Assembly (NCBI RefSeq): GCF_003943735.1
Contig: NZ_RJMV01000001.1
Location: 107,552 to 171,551, forward strand
Length of the DNA stretch: 64,000 bases
Source: Streptococcus sanguinis
GTDB taxonomy: Bacteria; Bacillota; Bacilli; Lactobacillales; Streptococcaceae
Direction: 5' to 3'
A program made the translations under genes and the position numbers. How positions within the stretch are numbered: position 1 is the stretch's first letter; each line of letters begins with the position of its first letter. Shown piece by piece: positions 42,683-52,456 of the stretch. The notes under the pieces are model-generated. The model ran no database searches, was not told the origin of the DNA, and was given only the letters and a program-made list of their open reading frames with translations.

Positions 42683-42936
42683 AGATTTCCTACTCTGTAT
42701 CTAAATTTTAACTTGTTATTACACTACATTATACCAAATTTTTATGGTTTTGTGGGGGAATATTCGCTAAAATCATAACCCTGTTCAAGCGTTTCCTAAA
42801 TTTAATCTGCTTGTTTTATTTTTTTAATCTTTTTGCGCTTCTTTAAAATTAGATGAAAAAGTGTTTACATGCAGCTTTTTTAGCTTTATTGGGGGAAAAT
42901 TTTAGGAAAATGCTGGTTTTCAAAGAGAATCTCAGC

Positions 42937-42968
42937 AAAAAAAGATTGGATTTCCCAATCTTTTTCAG
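42937..42968 (-). terminator. Terminator after the metallophosphatase gene
   Basis: Minus-strand AAAGATTGG / CCAATCTTT stem with T7, overlapping the stop codon at 42965. Confidence 0.85.
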
Positions 42969-43693
42969 TCTTCGGCTACCAAACCATCATTTTTGATGGC
43001 ATACCGCTCTATGATGCCATTATGGCCAAAGAGAACTCCATGGAGTACTCCTCCATAGACAGCTCCGCCATCCATACCAATCTTGCCATCCTCAGTCATC
43101 CATAGCTGATCAGTTCCCGGTGCCTTATGTAAGAGATAAAATGTTGGTGTATGGCCAAAGACAATCGTTTTGCCAGTCTGGTTGCTGCCTTCGTGAAAAG
43201 GCGCTCGAATCCAAACTTTTTGATAATCAGTGGTCTCTCGCCAGTCTTTCAGCTCCAAATCTAGGCCAGCATGGACAAAAATGTACTGCTCTGTCTCCAA
43301 TAGGAAAGGAATCTGTCGAATAAAATCTACTAAATCGGCCGCCTCCGTCTTGACACGTTCCGCGTCTGCTAGTCCATCTACAGGAGCATTGAGAGGTCGG
43401 CCTAAAAGCGAATTAATCGTCGTATCTCCGCCATTGCGTCGGTAGTGGTCATAAGACTTTTCAGGATTGTCCAGCCAGGTTAGAAACATATACTCATGAT
43501 TGCCAGACAGACAAACAGCTCCTTCTTGGTCCACTAGGTCCTTGACCCGCTCCAAAACTGCTCGGCTGTCCTCGCCACGGTCTATCAAGTCACCCAGAAA
43601 AACCAGCTGGCTGCGACCATCCCAGTGTTTCAGCAATTCCTCCAGCATAGCAGCCTTGCCATGAACATCTCCGATTGCAAAGTATTCTGTCAT
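42965..43693 (-). CDS. Metallophosphoesterase (Ser/Thr phosphatase or Ap4A hydrolase type)
   Basis: The 242-residue protein starts at MTEYFAIGDVHGKAAM, the ATG 8 bases after AGGAGG; a GTG three codons earlier abuts the site. The phosphoesterase motifs are in order: GDVHG (about 8-12), GDLIDRGEDS, GNHEY, and late FGHTPT and GGAVYGG. These coordinate a dinuclear metal centre. Substrate may be a phosphoprotein or dinucleoside polyphosphate. It follows recN by about 50 bases and may be read through from that operon. Confidence 0.88.
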   Translation of the reverse strand: MTEYFAIGDVHGKAAMLEELLKHWDGRSQLVFLGDLIDRGEDSRAVLERVKDLVDQEGAVCLSGNHEYMFLTWLDNPEKSYDHYRRNGGDTTINSLLGRPLNAPVDGLADAERVKTEAADLVDFIRQIPFLLETEQYIFVHAGLDLELKDWRETTDYQKVWIRAPFHEGSNQTGKTIVFGHTPTFYLLHKAPGTDQLWMTEDGKIGMDGGAVYGGVLHGVLFGHNGIIERYAIKNDGLVAED

Positions 43694-43745
43694 ACGCGCC
43701 ACCTCCTAAAGGAGACCCAAACACTAGCGTCTCAGTCTCGCTTAC

Positions 43746-45404
43746 TTATTTTTTCAATAATTCTCTGGCCTGGGTCAAAGCAGCCTCTGTCACATCTTCG
43801 CCAGCCAGCATCTTAGCGACTTCCTGAACACGCTCGTCAGCCGTCAACAACCGTACTGTTGAGACGGTTGAATTCTCGTCCGAAATCTTCTCAATAAAGA
43901 ACTGATAATCGGCAATCGCAATGACCTGCGGCAAATGGGAAATAGCCAAGACTTGGCCGTTGGAGCCAATCTTGTGAATCTTCTGAGCAATAGCCTGGGC
44001 CACTCGGCCAGAAACGCCCGTATCCACTTCGTCAAAGACAATGCTAGTCTTACCTTCCTTACGAGAAAAGGCAGACTTGATAGCCAACATGAGACGGGAG
44101 AGTTCCCCGCCAGACGCAACCTTCACCAAAGGTTTGAAATCCTCGCCCGGATTGGCTGAGATGTAGAATTCTACTTGTTCATTGCCTTCACGGTTAAACT
44201 TGCCCTTACTGAACAGCACTTTAAAGCGCGCCTTTTCCATGTAGAGGTCTTGCAGCTCTTGCTTGATTTCCGCTTCCAGCTGGGCTGCTAGGCCGTGACG
44301 AGCCTGACTCAGCTCCTGAGCCAGCTCTACCAGCTCTCTCTCCAAGACCTTCAGCTCTCGGTCCATATCCTCTGAGGACAAGTTGCTTCCAGTTAAAAGG
44401 CTATATTCTTTGGAAATCTGAGCAAAGTAATCCAGCACATCATCTACTTGGCCGCCGTATTTACGAGTGATGCTATTAATCAAGTCTAAGCGACTCTCCA
44501 CCTGCAGCAGCCGATCTCCGTCAAAATCCAGTCCATCTAAAATATCCTCTAGACGTTTGCTGACATCTTCCAAGACATAATAAGTCTCTGACAAGCTGCC
44601 CGAAAGCTCCTTGTAGGCTGGATCGTAATCCTCGATAGACTCAAGGTCATTCATAGCTGAGCGGACATTGGTCAGACTGGAAAAATCTTCATTATCCAGC
44701 ATGGTATAGGCGTTTGTAAGTGTATCGGCAATGAGCTTGTGGTTGAGCAAACGATCTCGTTCCTGATGCAGGGCGGTATCTTCACCGCTTTTGAGGGTCG
44801 CGCTTTCAATCTCCGCCATCTGAAACTCCAGCATCTCAATCCTGGCCTTATGCTCCTGCTGATTTTTCTGCAAAGTCAGGACTTGCTTGCGCAGGCTTCG
44901 ATAGCGGTCAAAGGTTTCCTGATAGCGGCCTTTGAGATGCAAAAAGTCTGCTGTTCCAAACTCATCTAGCATAGCGATATGAAGCTGGGGTCTCATCAAT
45001 TCTTCCTGATCATGCTGACCATGGATATCCACCAAATGCTGGCCAACAGCCTTTAGAACAGACAGATTAACCATCTGACCATTGATACGGCTGACACTGC
45101 GGCCGTTTTGCAGAATTTCCCGACGGATAATCAGCTCATCGGTCAGCTCCCAGCCCTGCTCCTCAAAAATCTCTCGCAAAGCTCTGCTATTTTCCAGCGA
45201 AAAAAGTCCCTCTATCTCAGCTTTGGGCGCTCCATGACGAATAACATCCGTCGTAGCGCGGCTGCCCAGCATCATGTTCATCGCGTCAATAATAATAGAC
45301 TTGCCGGCTCCGGTTTCCCCGGTTAAAACCGTCATACCTTGCTCAAAATTAAGGGAAATCTCCTCAATAATGGCAAAATTTTTAATCGAAATTTCTAATA
45401 ACAT
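43746..45404 (-). CDS. recN: DNA repair protein RecN
   Basis: The 552-residue SMC-like ATPase joins broken DNA ends. The start is MLLEISIKNFAIIEE behind TAGGAAA. Walker A is TGETGAGKSIIIDAM (about 29-43), long coiled coils span about 150-370, and the ABC signature and Walker B are VASGGELSRLMLAIK and SIVFDEVDTGVSG. It follows argR by 8 bases and closes the xseA-recN operon. Confidence 0.97.
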   Translation of the reverse strand: MLLEISIKNFAIIEEISLNFEQGMTVLTGETGAGKSIIIDAMNMMLGSRATTDVIRHGAPKAEIEGLFSLENSRALREIFEEQGWELTDELIIRREILQNGRSVSRINGQMVNLSVLKAVGQHLVDIHGQHDQEELMRPQLHIAMLDEFGTADFLHLKGRYQETFDRYRSLRKQVLTLQKNQQEHKARIEMLEFQMAEIESATLKSGEDTALHQERDRLLNHKLIADTLTNAYTMLDNEDFSSLTNVRSAMNDLESIEDYDPAYKELSGSLSETYYVLEDVSKRLEDILDGLDFDGDRLLQVESRLDLINSITRKYGGQVDDVLDYFAQISKEYSLLTGSNLSSEDMDRELKVLERELVELAQELSQARHGLAAQLEAEIKQELQDLYMEKARFKVLFSKGKFNREGNEQVEFYISANPGEDFKPLVKVASGGELSRLMLAIKSAFSRKEGKTSIVFDEVDTGVSGRVAQAIAQKIHKIGSNGQVLAISHLPQVIAIADYQFFIEKISDENSTVSTVRLLTADERVQEVAKMLAGEDVTEAALTQARELLKK

Positions 45405-45412
45405 AGGCTTTC

Positions 45413-45844
45413 CTACCAATGGTGAATGATGGTTGCAATCCTTGCAGCTGCTTCCTCTGTCATCATAACCATCAAAATACTGTCGTTGTCTGCCAAGATA
45501 CTGAAAATATCCTCAGCAAATTCATTCCTAAGATGGCGCTTGACCAGTGCTGTGCTCCCCGGTACCAGACTGAGATTGATCATATTTCCTAAAACCTGAC
45601 AGGACAGGATGTTATTTTCAGCCAAGCCCAGACTGCTAGTCATGGTCTTAGGTAGCTCGTAGATATAGGTGCTGTCCTTGAGCGGTATCTTGACAATCCC
45701 CAGTTCTTTGATATCCCTAGAGACCGTAGCCTGGGTCGCTGTAATCCCAGATTCCCTGAGATGTTCTACAATTTCCTCCTGTGTGCCAATGTCATAGTCA
45801 CTGACAAAGCGTCTAATCTTTTCTAATCTATCCTTCTTATTCAT
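45413..45844 (-). CDS. argR: Arginine repressor ArgR/AhrC
   Basis: The 143-residue regulator has the N-terminal winged helix with ITATQATVSRDIKELGIVKIP and a C-terminal hexamerisation and arginine-binding domain (LSLVPGSTALVKRHL, ILADNDSILMVMM). The usual GTIAGDDT-like arginine motif is altered to FSILADNDS; streptococci carry several ArgR paralogues, and this recN-linked copy is often called AhrC. It overlaps tlyA by 8 bases. Confidence 0.9.
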   Translation of the reverse strand: MNKKDRLEKIRRFVSDYDIGTQEEIVEHLRESGITATQATVSRDIKELGIVKIPLKDSTYIYELPKTMTSSLGLAENNILSCQVLGNMINLSLVPGSTALVKRHLRNEFAEDIFSILADNDSILMVMMTEEAAARIATIIHHW

Positions 45845-46652
45845 CCTTAAATTCCTTGTGTGCCGCCTCTACGACAGCTGTCATTATTGCTGAATCAAGA
45901 GGCTGCGGTTCTGTACTCTTTTCTAAATAGGCCAGAAATTCTACATTGCCCTGACCTCCCTGAATAGGCGAAAAATCCAGTCCCCTGACAGAAAAGCCAG
46001 TCTCCATCATAAATTCCGTGACCTTTTCCAGAACTACCAAATGGACCTTTTTATCCTTGACAATCCCTTTTTTCCCAATCTGCTCGCGTCCCGCTTCGAA
46101 CTGGGGCTTGATCAATGCAACCACTTGGCCATCCCGAGCCAAAATCTCATGCAGAGCTGGCAAAATCAAACTCAGCGATATAAAGCTGACGTCAATACTG
46201 GCAAAGCTAGGCTCCTGTTCAAAGTCAGTCCTTTGGGCATAGCGAAAATTAAACTGCTCCATGCTGAAAACCCGCTCATCCTGCCTGAGCTTCCAAGCCA
46301 GCTGATTAGTACCAACATCTACTGCATAGACCAGCTTAGCTCCGTGCTGCAGCATGACATCTGTAAAACCGCCAGTCGAAGCTCCGATATCCAAGGTCAC
46401 TCGATCAGTGACCGAAATATCAAAGACTTGCAAAGCCTTTTCTAGCTTGAGGCCGCCTCGGCTGACATATCTGAGTTTCTCACCTTTTAAGCGCAGCTCT
46501 GTGGCCGTGTCAATCTTTTCTCCTGGCTTGTCAAAGCGCTGGCCATTGGCCGCAGCAATAACCAGTCCAGCCATTACGCCGCGCTTGGCCTGCTCTCTGG
46601 TCTCAAAGAGCCCTTGTCTGTAAGCCAGCACATCTACTCTTTCCTTAGCCAT
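45837..46652 (-). CDS. tlyA: TlyA family rRNA (cytidine-2'-O)-methyltransferase
   Basis: The 271-residue protein has an N-terminal S4 RNA-binding domain (about 1-60, ERVDVLAYRQGLFETREQAKRG) and a FtsJ-like SAM domain with LDIGASTGGFTDVML (about 87-101). The catalytic Lys region is VALIKPQFEAGR. It methylates ribosomal RNA; older annotation calls it hemolysin. It overlaps its neighbours by 8 bases on each side. Confidence 0.93.
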   Translation of the reverse strand: MAKERVDVLAYRQGLFETREQAKRGVMAGLVIAAANGQRFDKPGEKIDTATELRLKGEKLRYVSRGGLKLEKALQVFDISVTDRVTLDIGASTGGFTDVMLQHGAKLVYAVDVGTNQLAWKLRQDERVFSMEQFNFRYAQRTDFEQEPSFASIDVSFISLSLILPALHEILARDGQVVALIKPQFEAGREQIGKKGIVKDKKVHLVVLEKVTEFMMETGFSVRGLDFSPIQGGQGNVEFLAYLEKSTEPQPLDSAIMTAVVEAAHKEFKDE

Positions 46653-47520
46653 TCAATCTCAAACTTTCTATTATCTTTTGAATTTCTCCGCCTGAAAACT
46701 CTGTCTTTTCTTCCAAGTCTTTCAGAATGTCCACAGCTTCATCAAGGGTCTGATTGAAAAAGTTCTTAGCTCCATCCAGTCCCAGAAAGGCTGGATAAGT
46801 CGACTTGGCCGCAGCTAAATCTTTCTGCGGGGTTTTGCCCAGCTCTTCAAAGCTGGCTGTCACATCCAAAATATCATCCCGCACTTGAAAGGCCAAGCCC
46901 AAGAGCTCTCCAATCCTACGAAGCTTGTCTTGAACAGACTGCTCAGCCTGAGCAATCAAACCAACTGCGACAAAGGGATACGCCAGAAGTTTTCCAGTCT
47001 TATTAGCATGGATTTTTTTTAAATCTTCTAAACTAATTGCTTGGCCTTCGCCTTGCATGTCCAGAACTTGTCCTGCGACCATACCAAAGCTCCCTGCTGC
47101 CAGAGACAACTCAGAAATTAATTCCACCTTGACCTGACTAGGCAGCTCGGCCCTTGCCAATAGTCCATAGGGGTCCAAAAAGAGAGAATCACCCGCCAAA
47201 ATAGCCATATCCTCTCCAAACTTCTTATGGCTAGTCAGGCGACCACGACGATAGTCGTCATCATCCATAGCCGGCAAATCATCATGAATAAGGCTGCCAG
47301 TGTGAATCATCTCAAGAGCCGCCGCGACCTGATAGTGGGCCTCAGCCAGTTCTAGGCCAAAGGCTTGGATCAACTCCAATAGCAGTAAGGGACGAATCCG
47401 CTTGCCTCCGGCCTGCACGGAGTACAAAATAACTTCAGTCAAATCCGCCGACACTTGCTGAGATTTATAAAAATCCTCAATCGTCAGACCGATCTTTTCT
47501 AGTTTCTCGTTTCTTGTCAT
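46645..47520 (-). CDS. ispA: Farnesyl/geranyl diphosphate synthase
   Basis: The 291-residue prenyltransferase condenses IPP with allylic diphosphates. Its two Asp-rich motifs are [14 protein letters not shown] (about 83-96) and DDILDVTAS. It lies between xseB and tlyA, overlapping xseB by the ATGA type. Chain-length specificity cannot be read with confidence. The C15 product would feed undecaprenyl phosphate synthesis. Confidence 0.95.
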   Translation of the reverse strand: MTRNEKLEKIGLTIEDFYKSQQVSADLTEVILYSVQAGGKRIRPLLLLELIQAFGLELAEAHYQVAAALEMIHTGSLIHDDLPAMDDDDYRRGRLTSHKKFGEDMAILAGDSLFLDPYGLLARAELPSQVKVELISELSLAAGSFGMVAGQVLDMQGEGQAISLEDLKKIHANKTGKLLAYPFVAVGLIAQAEQSVQDKLRRIGELLGLAFQVRDDILDVTASFEELGKTPQKDLAAAKSTYPAFLGLDGAKNFFNQTLDEAVDILKDLEEKTEFSGGEIQKIIESLRLNG

Positions 47521-47729
47521 TCCATTTCCGTTTCTGTGCCGTCTGCCTGCATGACCTTAACTAAGGTCTTTTCTGCCTTGTCCAGACTAGCCTGGAGTTC
47601 CTTTGAAAGCTTCATCCCCTTTTGAAATTCCGCAATCGCCTCTTCCAGCGCTACATCACCATTTTCCAGCTTTTGGACAATGACTTCCAAGTCTGCTAAA
47701 TTCTCTTCAAATTTCTTTTCTTTGGACAT
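47517..47729 (-). CDS. xseB: Exodeoxyribonuclease VII small subunit
   Basis: The 70-residue coiled-coil subunit begins [25 protein letters not shown] and has the conserved [20 protein letters not shown]. It overlaps the large subunit gene by 23 bases and ispA by 4, so expression is coupled. Confidence 0.96.
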   Translation of the reverse strand: MSKEKKFEENLADLEVIVQKLENGDVALEEAIAEFQKGMKLSKELQASLDKAEKTLVKVMQADGTETEME

Positions 47730-49047
47730 GTTTTACCTCTACTTCCAGCTGCCCATCCCGCATAAGCAGGGTCAGCTCATCTTTTTCTTCAATGCCTGCA
47801 CTTGACTCGACAACCTTTTGATTCTTTTGGACAATAGCATAGCCACGCGCCACGATTCGACTGGTATCCAGCATAAGCAAGGCCTCGGACAATCTCCTGA
47901 CTTGAGCCACCTTGTTATCATAAATGACAGCCATATTGCTACGCAGCAAACGCTCCAGCTGGGCAGTCTGCTCTTGAAGACGCTGAACGCGACTAAGCGG
48001 ATTCAATGCTTCCAAACGATGCTGCAAGATTTTGAACCGCTGTTGCTCTTCACTATAATATTCGCGAATTTTTTGCTTGAGTCGCAGGTTGAGCTGGTCT
48101 AATTTCTGCAGATGACCATCATAAAGCCGCTCTGGCTGTCGGAAGATAACCGACTGGGTTTGCTTATTCAATCTCTCGCGATAATAGCTCAGGCGATTGG
48201 ACATAGCTCGAGACATTCGATTTTCCTGCTGCTGCAAATGTCCCAGAAGATCCAGCTTGGTGACTGGTGTTGCTAGTTCAGCCGCAGCCGTCGGAGTCGC
48301 AGCCCTGCGATCTGCTACAAAGTCCGCCAAAGTCGTATCTGTCTCATGGCCGACACTAGAGATAACAGGAATTCGAGACTCAAAAATAGCCCGAACTGTT
48401 TCCTCTTCGTTGAAAGCCCAGAGATCTTCGATAGAACCGCCACCTCGACCGATAATTAGCACATCCAAATCCGACCGCTCATTGGCCAGTCTGATGTGGT
48501 CAGCTACTTGAGCTGCAGCCCCATCTCCCTGCACTTTTGTCGGATAAAGAACAATCTCCACTCCCGGAAAGCGACGGCTGACCGTCGTGATAATATCCCG
48601 GATGACCGCTCCGCTGGGACTGGTTACGACGCCGATTTTCTTAGGAAATTGGGGTAAGGCCTGCTTGAATTTCTCTTGAAAAAGCCCTTCTTCTCCCAGT
48701 TTTTTCTTGAGCTGTTCAAACTGGATAGCCAAGGCACCGATACCATCCGGCTCCGCTTTTTCAATGATGATAGAATAGGAACCGCTCGGCTCATATAGCT
48801 GCACCCGACCAATGACATTGATTTTCATGCCTTCTTCCAGCTCAAAGCCCAACTTCTGGTAGACACCAGACCAAATCGTAACCTGAATGACGGCTTTCTC
48901 ATCTTTCAATGAGAAATACTGATGATTGGGGCGCCGGCGGAAATTGGACACCTGGCCAGTCAGATAGACCCGCTCCAAATAAGGATCCCGCTCAAACTTC
49001 ATCTTCAGATATTTGGTCAAGGTCGAAACCGACAAATATTCTGGCAT
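47707..49047 (-). CDS. xseA: Exodeoxyribonuclease VII large subunit
   Basis: The 446-residue nuclease subunit degrades single-stranded DNA. An N-terminal OB fold (about 1-100, [23 protein letters not shown]) is followed by the catalytic domain with [30 protein letters not shown] and [23 protein letters not shown] long coiled coil (about 265-390) contacts XseB. It is the first gene of the six-gene operon. A TATAAT lies about 40 bases upstream. Confidence 0.97.
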   Translation of the reverse strand: MPEYLSVSTLTKYLKMKFERDPYLERVYLTGQVSNFRRRPNHQYFSLKDEKAVIQVTIWSGVYQKLGFELEEGMKINVIGRVQLYEPSGSYSIIIEKAEPDGIGALAIQFEQLKKKLGEEGLFQEKFKQALPQFPKKIGVVTSPSGAVIRDIITTVSRRFPGVEIVLYPTKVQGDGAAAQVADHIRLANERSDLDVLIIGRGGGSIEDLWAFNEEETVRAIFESRIPVISSVGHETDTTLADFVADRRAATPTAAAELATPVTKLDLLGHLQQQENRMSRAMSNRLSYYRERLNKQTQSVIFRQPERLYDGHLQKLDQLNLRLKQKIREYYSEEQQRFKILQHRLEALNPLSRVQRLQEQTAQLERLLRSNMAVIYDNKVAQVRRLSEALLMLDTSRIVARGYAIVQKNQKVVESSAGIEEKDELTLLMRDGQLEVEVKHVQRKEI

Positions 49048-49152
49048 GCCCTTTTCCTTTCTTTTCTAGTTTTTCCGTAACTTTTATTATAACAAAAAAC
49101 TGCATAAAAAACCGATTACAAAGTCTAAAAATCCCCTGAAAAGCAAGAAAAA

Positions 49153-49190
49153 AACTGGACTTCCACAAAAGAAACCCAGCTGACTTAAAA
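49153..49190 (-). terminator. Terminator after nnrD
   Basis: Minus-strand CTGG...CCAG outer stem with inner TTTC / GGAA pairing, followed by T7, 14 bases beyond the nnrD stop. Confidence 0.65.
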
Positions 49191-49203
49191 CCCAAGAAAA
49201 TGT

Positions 49204-50046
49204 CTACTGACTCATCTCCTTCATCCACCTTGGAATGGCCCTGCTGATTGCCGTTGGCAGGACGACATAAGCTTCCTGACTCAAATCATCAGCGATAAGG
49301 GAGTGAAGAAGGGTTGCAGCCGCCACTCGCTCAAAGAGGCTGCTTGATTTAAACTGACCCGCAAAAGCAGCAATCATACCGGCCAGAGTATCCCCCATTC
49401 CGCCAGTTGCCTGATAAGGTCCGCCTACTGTCAGCTCAAAGACCTGCTCTTGCCCACTTTGATAGATGGTCGTCCCATGCTTTTTCTGTACGACAATACT
49501 GCCCAGAGGCAGTTGATTGACCGCCGCCTGATTGGCTGCCGCTGTCTGATCTGACAAGCTCAAACCCGATAAGCCTTCCCACTCCTTCTGGTGAGGGGTA
49601 AAAACTGTTTGGGCTTTTGGAAATGGCAAAGCTGCTTTGCTAAAAAGTGAAATGGCGCCGCCATCCATGATAAGTATCTGCTGTTCTGCCACAGTCTGAA
49701 CTACCTTTTGTAGGATGTCTAGACCTAGTTGATTCTCCGCCAGACCCGGACCAATCAAGACTAGATCTGATTTGGCCAGTTGCTCTGTCAATCGGTCTTG
49801 GTCCCCTAAGTCAAAGGCCATGGCCTCCGGTAAATGACTGTGCAGAGGGGCGATATTTTCTCTATCTGTAGCAACAGTCACCAGACCCGCTCCGCTATTA
49901 ACCGCAGCCAAAGCTGCCATGATAATGGCGCCCCCATAAGGATAGGTCCCTCCAATCAGTAAAAGACGGCCGTAGTCACCCTTGTGACTATCCAAGGGAC
50001 GTTCCCTAATGACTCTTTTTAAAATATTTTCAGCATTTTTTGACAT
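49204..50046 (-). CDS. nnrD: ADP-dependent NAD(P)H-hydrate dehydratase
   Basis: The 280-residue ribokinase-like repair enzyme dehydrates damaged NAD(P)H hydrate. It has the glycine-rich HKGDYGRLLLIGGTYPYGGA (about 21-40), TPHQKEW, and the catalytic GGMGDTLAGMIAAF. The epimerase half (NnrE) is not fused here. Its promoter -10 TATAAT lies just after the preceding terminator. Confidence 0.93.
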   Translation of the reverse strand: MSKNAENILKRVIRERPLDSHKGDYGRLLLIGGTYPYGGAIIMAALAAVNSGAGLVTVATDRENIAPLHSHLPEAMAFDLGDQDRLTEQLAKSDLVLIGPGLAENQLGLDILQKVVQTVAEQQILIMDGGAISLFSKAALPFPKAQTVFTPHQKEWEGLSGLSLSDQTAAANQAAVNQLPLGSIVVQKKHGTTIYQSGQEQVFELTVGGPYQATGGMGDTLAGMIAAFAGQFKSSSLFERVAAATLLHSLIADDLSQEAYVVLPTAISRAIPRWMKEMSQ

Positions 50047-50115
50047 GATATTCTCCTAGACCAACTTCATCCTGTACTGGTCTCAAGATGACCAAACATA
50101 TCTTCATTATACACC

Positions 50116-50138
50116 AAAAGGCACCTAAAAAGGTGCCT
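50116..50138 (-). terminator. Terminator after the HAD phosphatase gene
   Basis: Perfect AGGCACCT / AGGTGCCT stem with a T4 loop, followed by TTT on the minus strand. Confidence 0.8.
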
Positions 50139-50153
50139 CGTATCGCAAGAAAG

Positions 50154-50927
50154 TTATTTTTCCCGGAAATCTGCAAATTTTTGTAAGATTCTTGCTGCGA
50201 CTGCCTTGGGTAAATTTTCCTGAAAGGCGACCTGCTCATCCGCATAATCGCTCAATCCTGAGAAATCCCCAACCTGCACAGCGTAGAGAGAATTCTTAAA
50301 GAGCTGGATATCATTTTGATCATTACCAAAAGCCACATAATCCGAACCGCAGAGTTCCTTTACAGTTGAAGCTTTATTGGTTTCAGCCGGATTGATATAA
50401 AAACATTTCTCATGTTCATGATAGTCTAGACTCAGATTAGGCAAGTTTGTAAAACGAGCCTGTATATCATCTAAGAGTTGCTCATGATTCCCCATGTAAA
50501 TAACAAGCTTAATAGGATGCTGGAGTTCAGTTAGTTCCAGCCGTCTTGCCCGCTTGAGAGGATCTACACTGGCAATAAAAGGGATTTTTTCTAAAATCTG
50601 ACCACTGTAATCAAAAGTATTATCAACGAAAAAAGGCAAATTATAGGTCAAACAAGTATCTAAAATGGCTTGGTAACTTGACTGATGCAGCTGACGCTCA
50701 AACATCAGCTGTCCCTTCTGATAAGCTACTCCGCCATTCAGTCCAATCACTATCTGCTGGCTCAGTTCCGGACCCAATAGTCCCAGACAATCCCGATAGG
50801 AGCGCGCCGAAGCAAACAGAACTTCATGCCCAAACTGAGGAGCCGTTAGCAGGACCTGCTTAATCTCCTCATCAATCGTCATATAATCAAAGGACAAGGT
50901 CCCATCCAAATCAAAAACAAATTTCAT
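50154..50927 (-). CDS. Cof-type HAD-superfamily phosphatase
   Basis: The 257-residue protein has HAD motif [11 protein letters not shown] at the N-terminus, motif [11 protein letters not shown], a C2-type cap (about 85-180), and motifs III/IV with [17 protein letters not shown]. Such enzymes dephosphorylate sugar phosphates or flavin precursors. The start ATG overlaps the folD stop by 4 bases. The substrate is unknown. Confidence 0.88.
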   Translation of the reverse strand: MKFVFDLDGTLSFDYMTIDEEIKQVLLTAPQFGHEVLFASARSYRDCLGLLGPELSQQIVIGLNGGVAYQKGQLMFERQLHQSSYQAILDTCLTYNLPFFVDNTFDYSGQILEKIPFIASVDPLKRARRLELTELQHPIKLVIYMGNHEQLLDDIQARFTNLPNLSLDYHEHEKCFYINPAETNKASTVKELCGSDYVAFGNDQNDIQLFKNSLYAVQVGDFSGLSDYADEQVAFQENLPKAVAARILQKFADFREK

Positions 50928-51778
50928 GATTCAAGACTCCGTTTAAAGGCCTGGTAGGTCTGCTCCATCAGCATGGTAATAGTCATAGGCCCAACGCCTC
51001 CAGGTACAGGGGTAATCAGGCTGGCAAGTTCAGACACTTCATCAAACTTAACATCGCCAATCAGCTTGCCATTTTCATCTCGGTTCATACCGACGTCAAT
51101 GACGACAGCCCCTTCCTTGACAAAGTCCTTGGTCACAAAATGTCCACGTCCGATAGCCACCACCAAAATATCTGCCCGCTTAGCAGTCTTGGCTAGATTG
51201 TGGGTCCGCGAATGTGTCAGAGTTACCGTCGCATTCTTAGCTAAAAGGAGCTGAGCCATGGGCTTACCGACAATATTACTCCGCCCGATGACGACCGCTC
51301 GCTTGCCTTCCAGTTCAATGCCATATTCATGGAACATTGCCATAATGCCTGCAGGAGTAGCCGGAATCATAACCGGATGGCCGCTCCATAGCTTGCCCAT
51401 ATTAAGGGGATGAAAGCCATCAACATCCTTGTCTGGATCAATAGCCAGCAGCACAGCTTCATCATCGATATGCTCAGGCAAGGGCAGCTGGACCAAAATG
51501 CCATGCCAATCAGGATTTTGATTATAAGTTTCAATCAAGCTCAAGAGCTCTTCTTGGCTAGTTTCTTCTGGCAGACGTTCTACCTTACTCCGAAAGCCAG
51601 CAGCCAAGGCTGAGCGCTCTTTATTACGCACGTAGATTTGACTGGCTGGATTATTTCCCACTAGAATCACTACCAAGCCCGGTACCTGACCTGTCTTTTC
51701 TTTGAGGCGAGCCGTTTTTTCGGCTAATTTTTTCTGAAGCTTCTCTGCCAAACCTCTACCATCAATAATCTGCGCCAT
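50924..51778 (-). CDS. folD: Bifunctional methylenetetrahydrofolate dehydrogenase/cyclohydrolase
   Basis: The 284-residue enzyme interconverts 5,10-methylene- and 10-formyl-THF. The catalytic Lys lies in YVRNKERSA, the signature in [13 protein letters not shown], and the NADP fold in [19 protein letters not shown]. The C-terminal [18 protein letters not shown] is intact. A -10 with TGG extension (TATAAT) lies about 35 bases upstream. It overlaps the HAD gene by 4 bases. Confidence 0.97.
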   Translation of the reverse strand: MAQIIDGRGLAEKLQKKLAEKTARLKEKTGQVPGLVVILVGNNPASQIYVRNKERSALAAGFRSKVERLPEETSQEELLSLIETYNQNPDWHGILVQLPLPEHIDDEAVLLAIDPDKDVDGFHPLNMGKLWSGHPVMIPATPAGIMAMFHEYGIELEGKRAVVIGRSNIVGKPMAQLLLAKNATVTLTHSRTHNLAKTAKRADILVVAIGRGHFVTKDFVKEGAVVIDVGMNRDENGKLIGDVKFDEVSELASLITPVPGGVGPMTITMLMEQTYQAFKRSLES

Positions 51779-51956
51779 GTCATTCTCATTTCTTTTTCAT
51801 TATCTTTTTCATTATACCAAAAAAATTTGTGCCCAGCCTATAACTTTTTCTTATATAAGGTTATAAGGTAGGGATTCATTGGCAGCTAGTGGTAAAATTT
51901 TCAGCCCTACTGAATCATTTCTATCTCTTTTAAAATAAGATAAAAAGGGTAAAAAT

Positions 51957-51979
51957 AAAAAGCAGCTAAGTGCTTTTTA
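51957..51979 (-). terminator. Terminator after the DUF1797 gene
   Basis: Minus-strand AAAAAGCA / TGCTTTTT stem with a 6-base loop, overlapping the stop codon at 51977. Confidence 0.75.
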
Positions 51980-52207
51980 GTAGAGTAATTCATAAATTTC
52001 CATTGCAATCAAATCGATGCTGTCGAAAGTATAGGTTTCACGCGCTGCGACATCACGCAAGGTGAATACAGAGCCGTTTTCTTCATCGTAACTGTAAGCT
52101 ACTTCTGCTACAACAACTCCTTCACGCTCAAAATTACGTTTCAAATTTCCGCCATCCTTAGCCATAGCTTCTAAGCGGTTGATAATTCTAACTAAATGTG
52201 ATTCCAT
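51977..52207 (-). CDS. DUF1797 family protein (YkuJ-like)
   Basis: The 76-residue cytoplasmic protein starts MESHLVRIINRLEAMAKDGG behind AGGAGAAA. It matches the small Firmicutes DUF1797/YkuJ family, with the conserved FEREGVVVAEVAYSYDE and ETYTFDSIDLIAMEIYELL. Its role is unknown. It is divergent from clpE, with 249 bases between. Confidence 0.88.
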   Translation of the reverse strand: MESHLVRIINRLEAMAKDGGNLKRNFEREGVVVAEVAYSYDEENGSVFTLRDVAARETYTFDSIDLIAMEIYELLY

Positions 52208-52347
52208 TTTGTTTCTCCTATTTACTTAGTTCCCTCTTATTTTACCATAAATAGCGACCGAAATACCACTAAAAGCCAATTTTTTGTAATTTTTCAAGAA
52301 TTTGTTTTCATTCTGCTCGGTCTAAGGGAGGATTTTGTAGTAAATTC

Positions 52348-52375
52348 TTGCAAAGTTCGAGAATACTGATATAAT
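52348..52375 (+). promoter_or_regulatory. Promoter of clpE
   Basis: TTGCAA (52348-52353), 16 bases, TATAAT (52370-52375) with an extended TGA. The start is near 52382, upstream of the CtsR site. Confidence 0.8.
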
Positions 52376-52388
52376 GAAACTATAAAAC

Positions 52389-52405
52389 TTTGACTATTTT
52401 TGACC
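52389..52405 (-). promoter_or_regulatory. CtsR operator of clpE
   Basis: The minus strand reads GGTCAAAAATAGTCAAA, an exact fit to the CtsR heptad repeat (GGTCAAA-N3-RGTCAAA). It covers about +8 to +24 of the transcript, a typical repression position for heat-shock clp genes. Confidence 0.92.
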
Positions 52406-52456
52406 TTTAATTATTTCTATAAATAGCTTGCACACTAAAAGAAAAGAGGTATCTGC

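Noticed and set aside
42898..42912. AATTTTAGGAAAATG as a CodY box
   Set aside because: Resembles the consensus but lies about 165 bases upstream of the degV promoter, with no gene start in reach.
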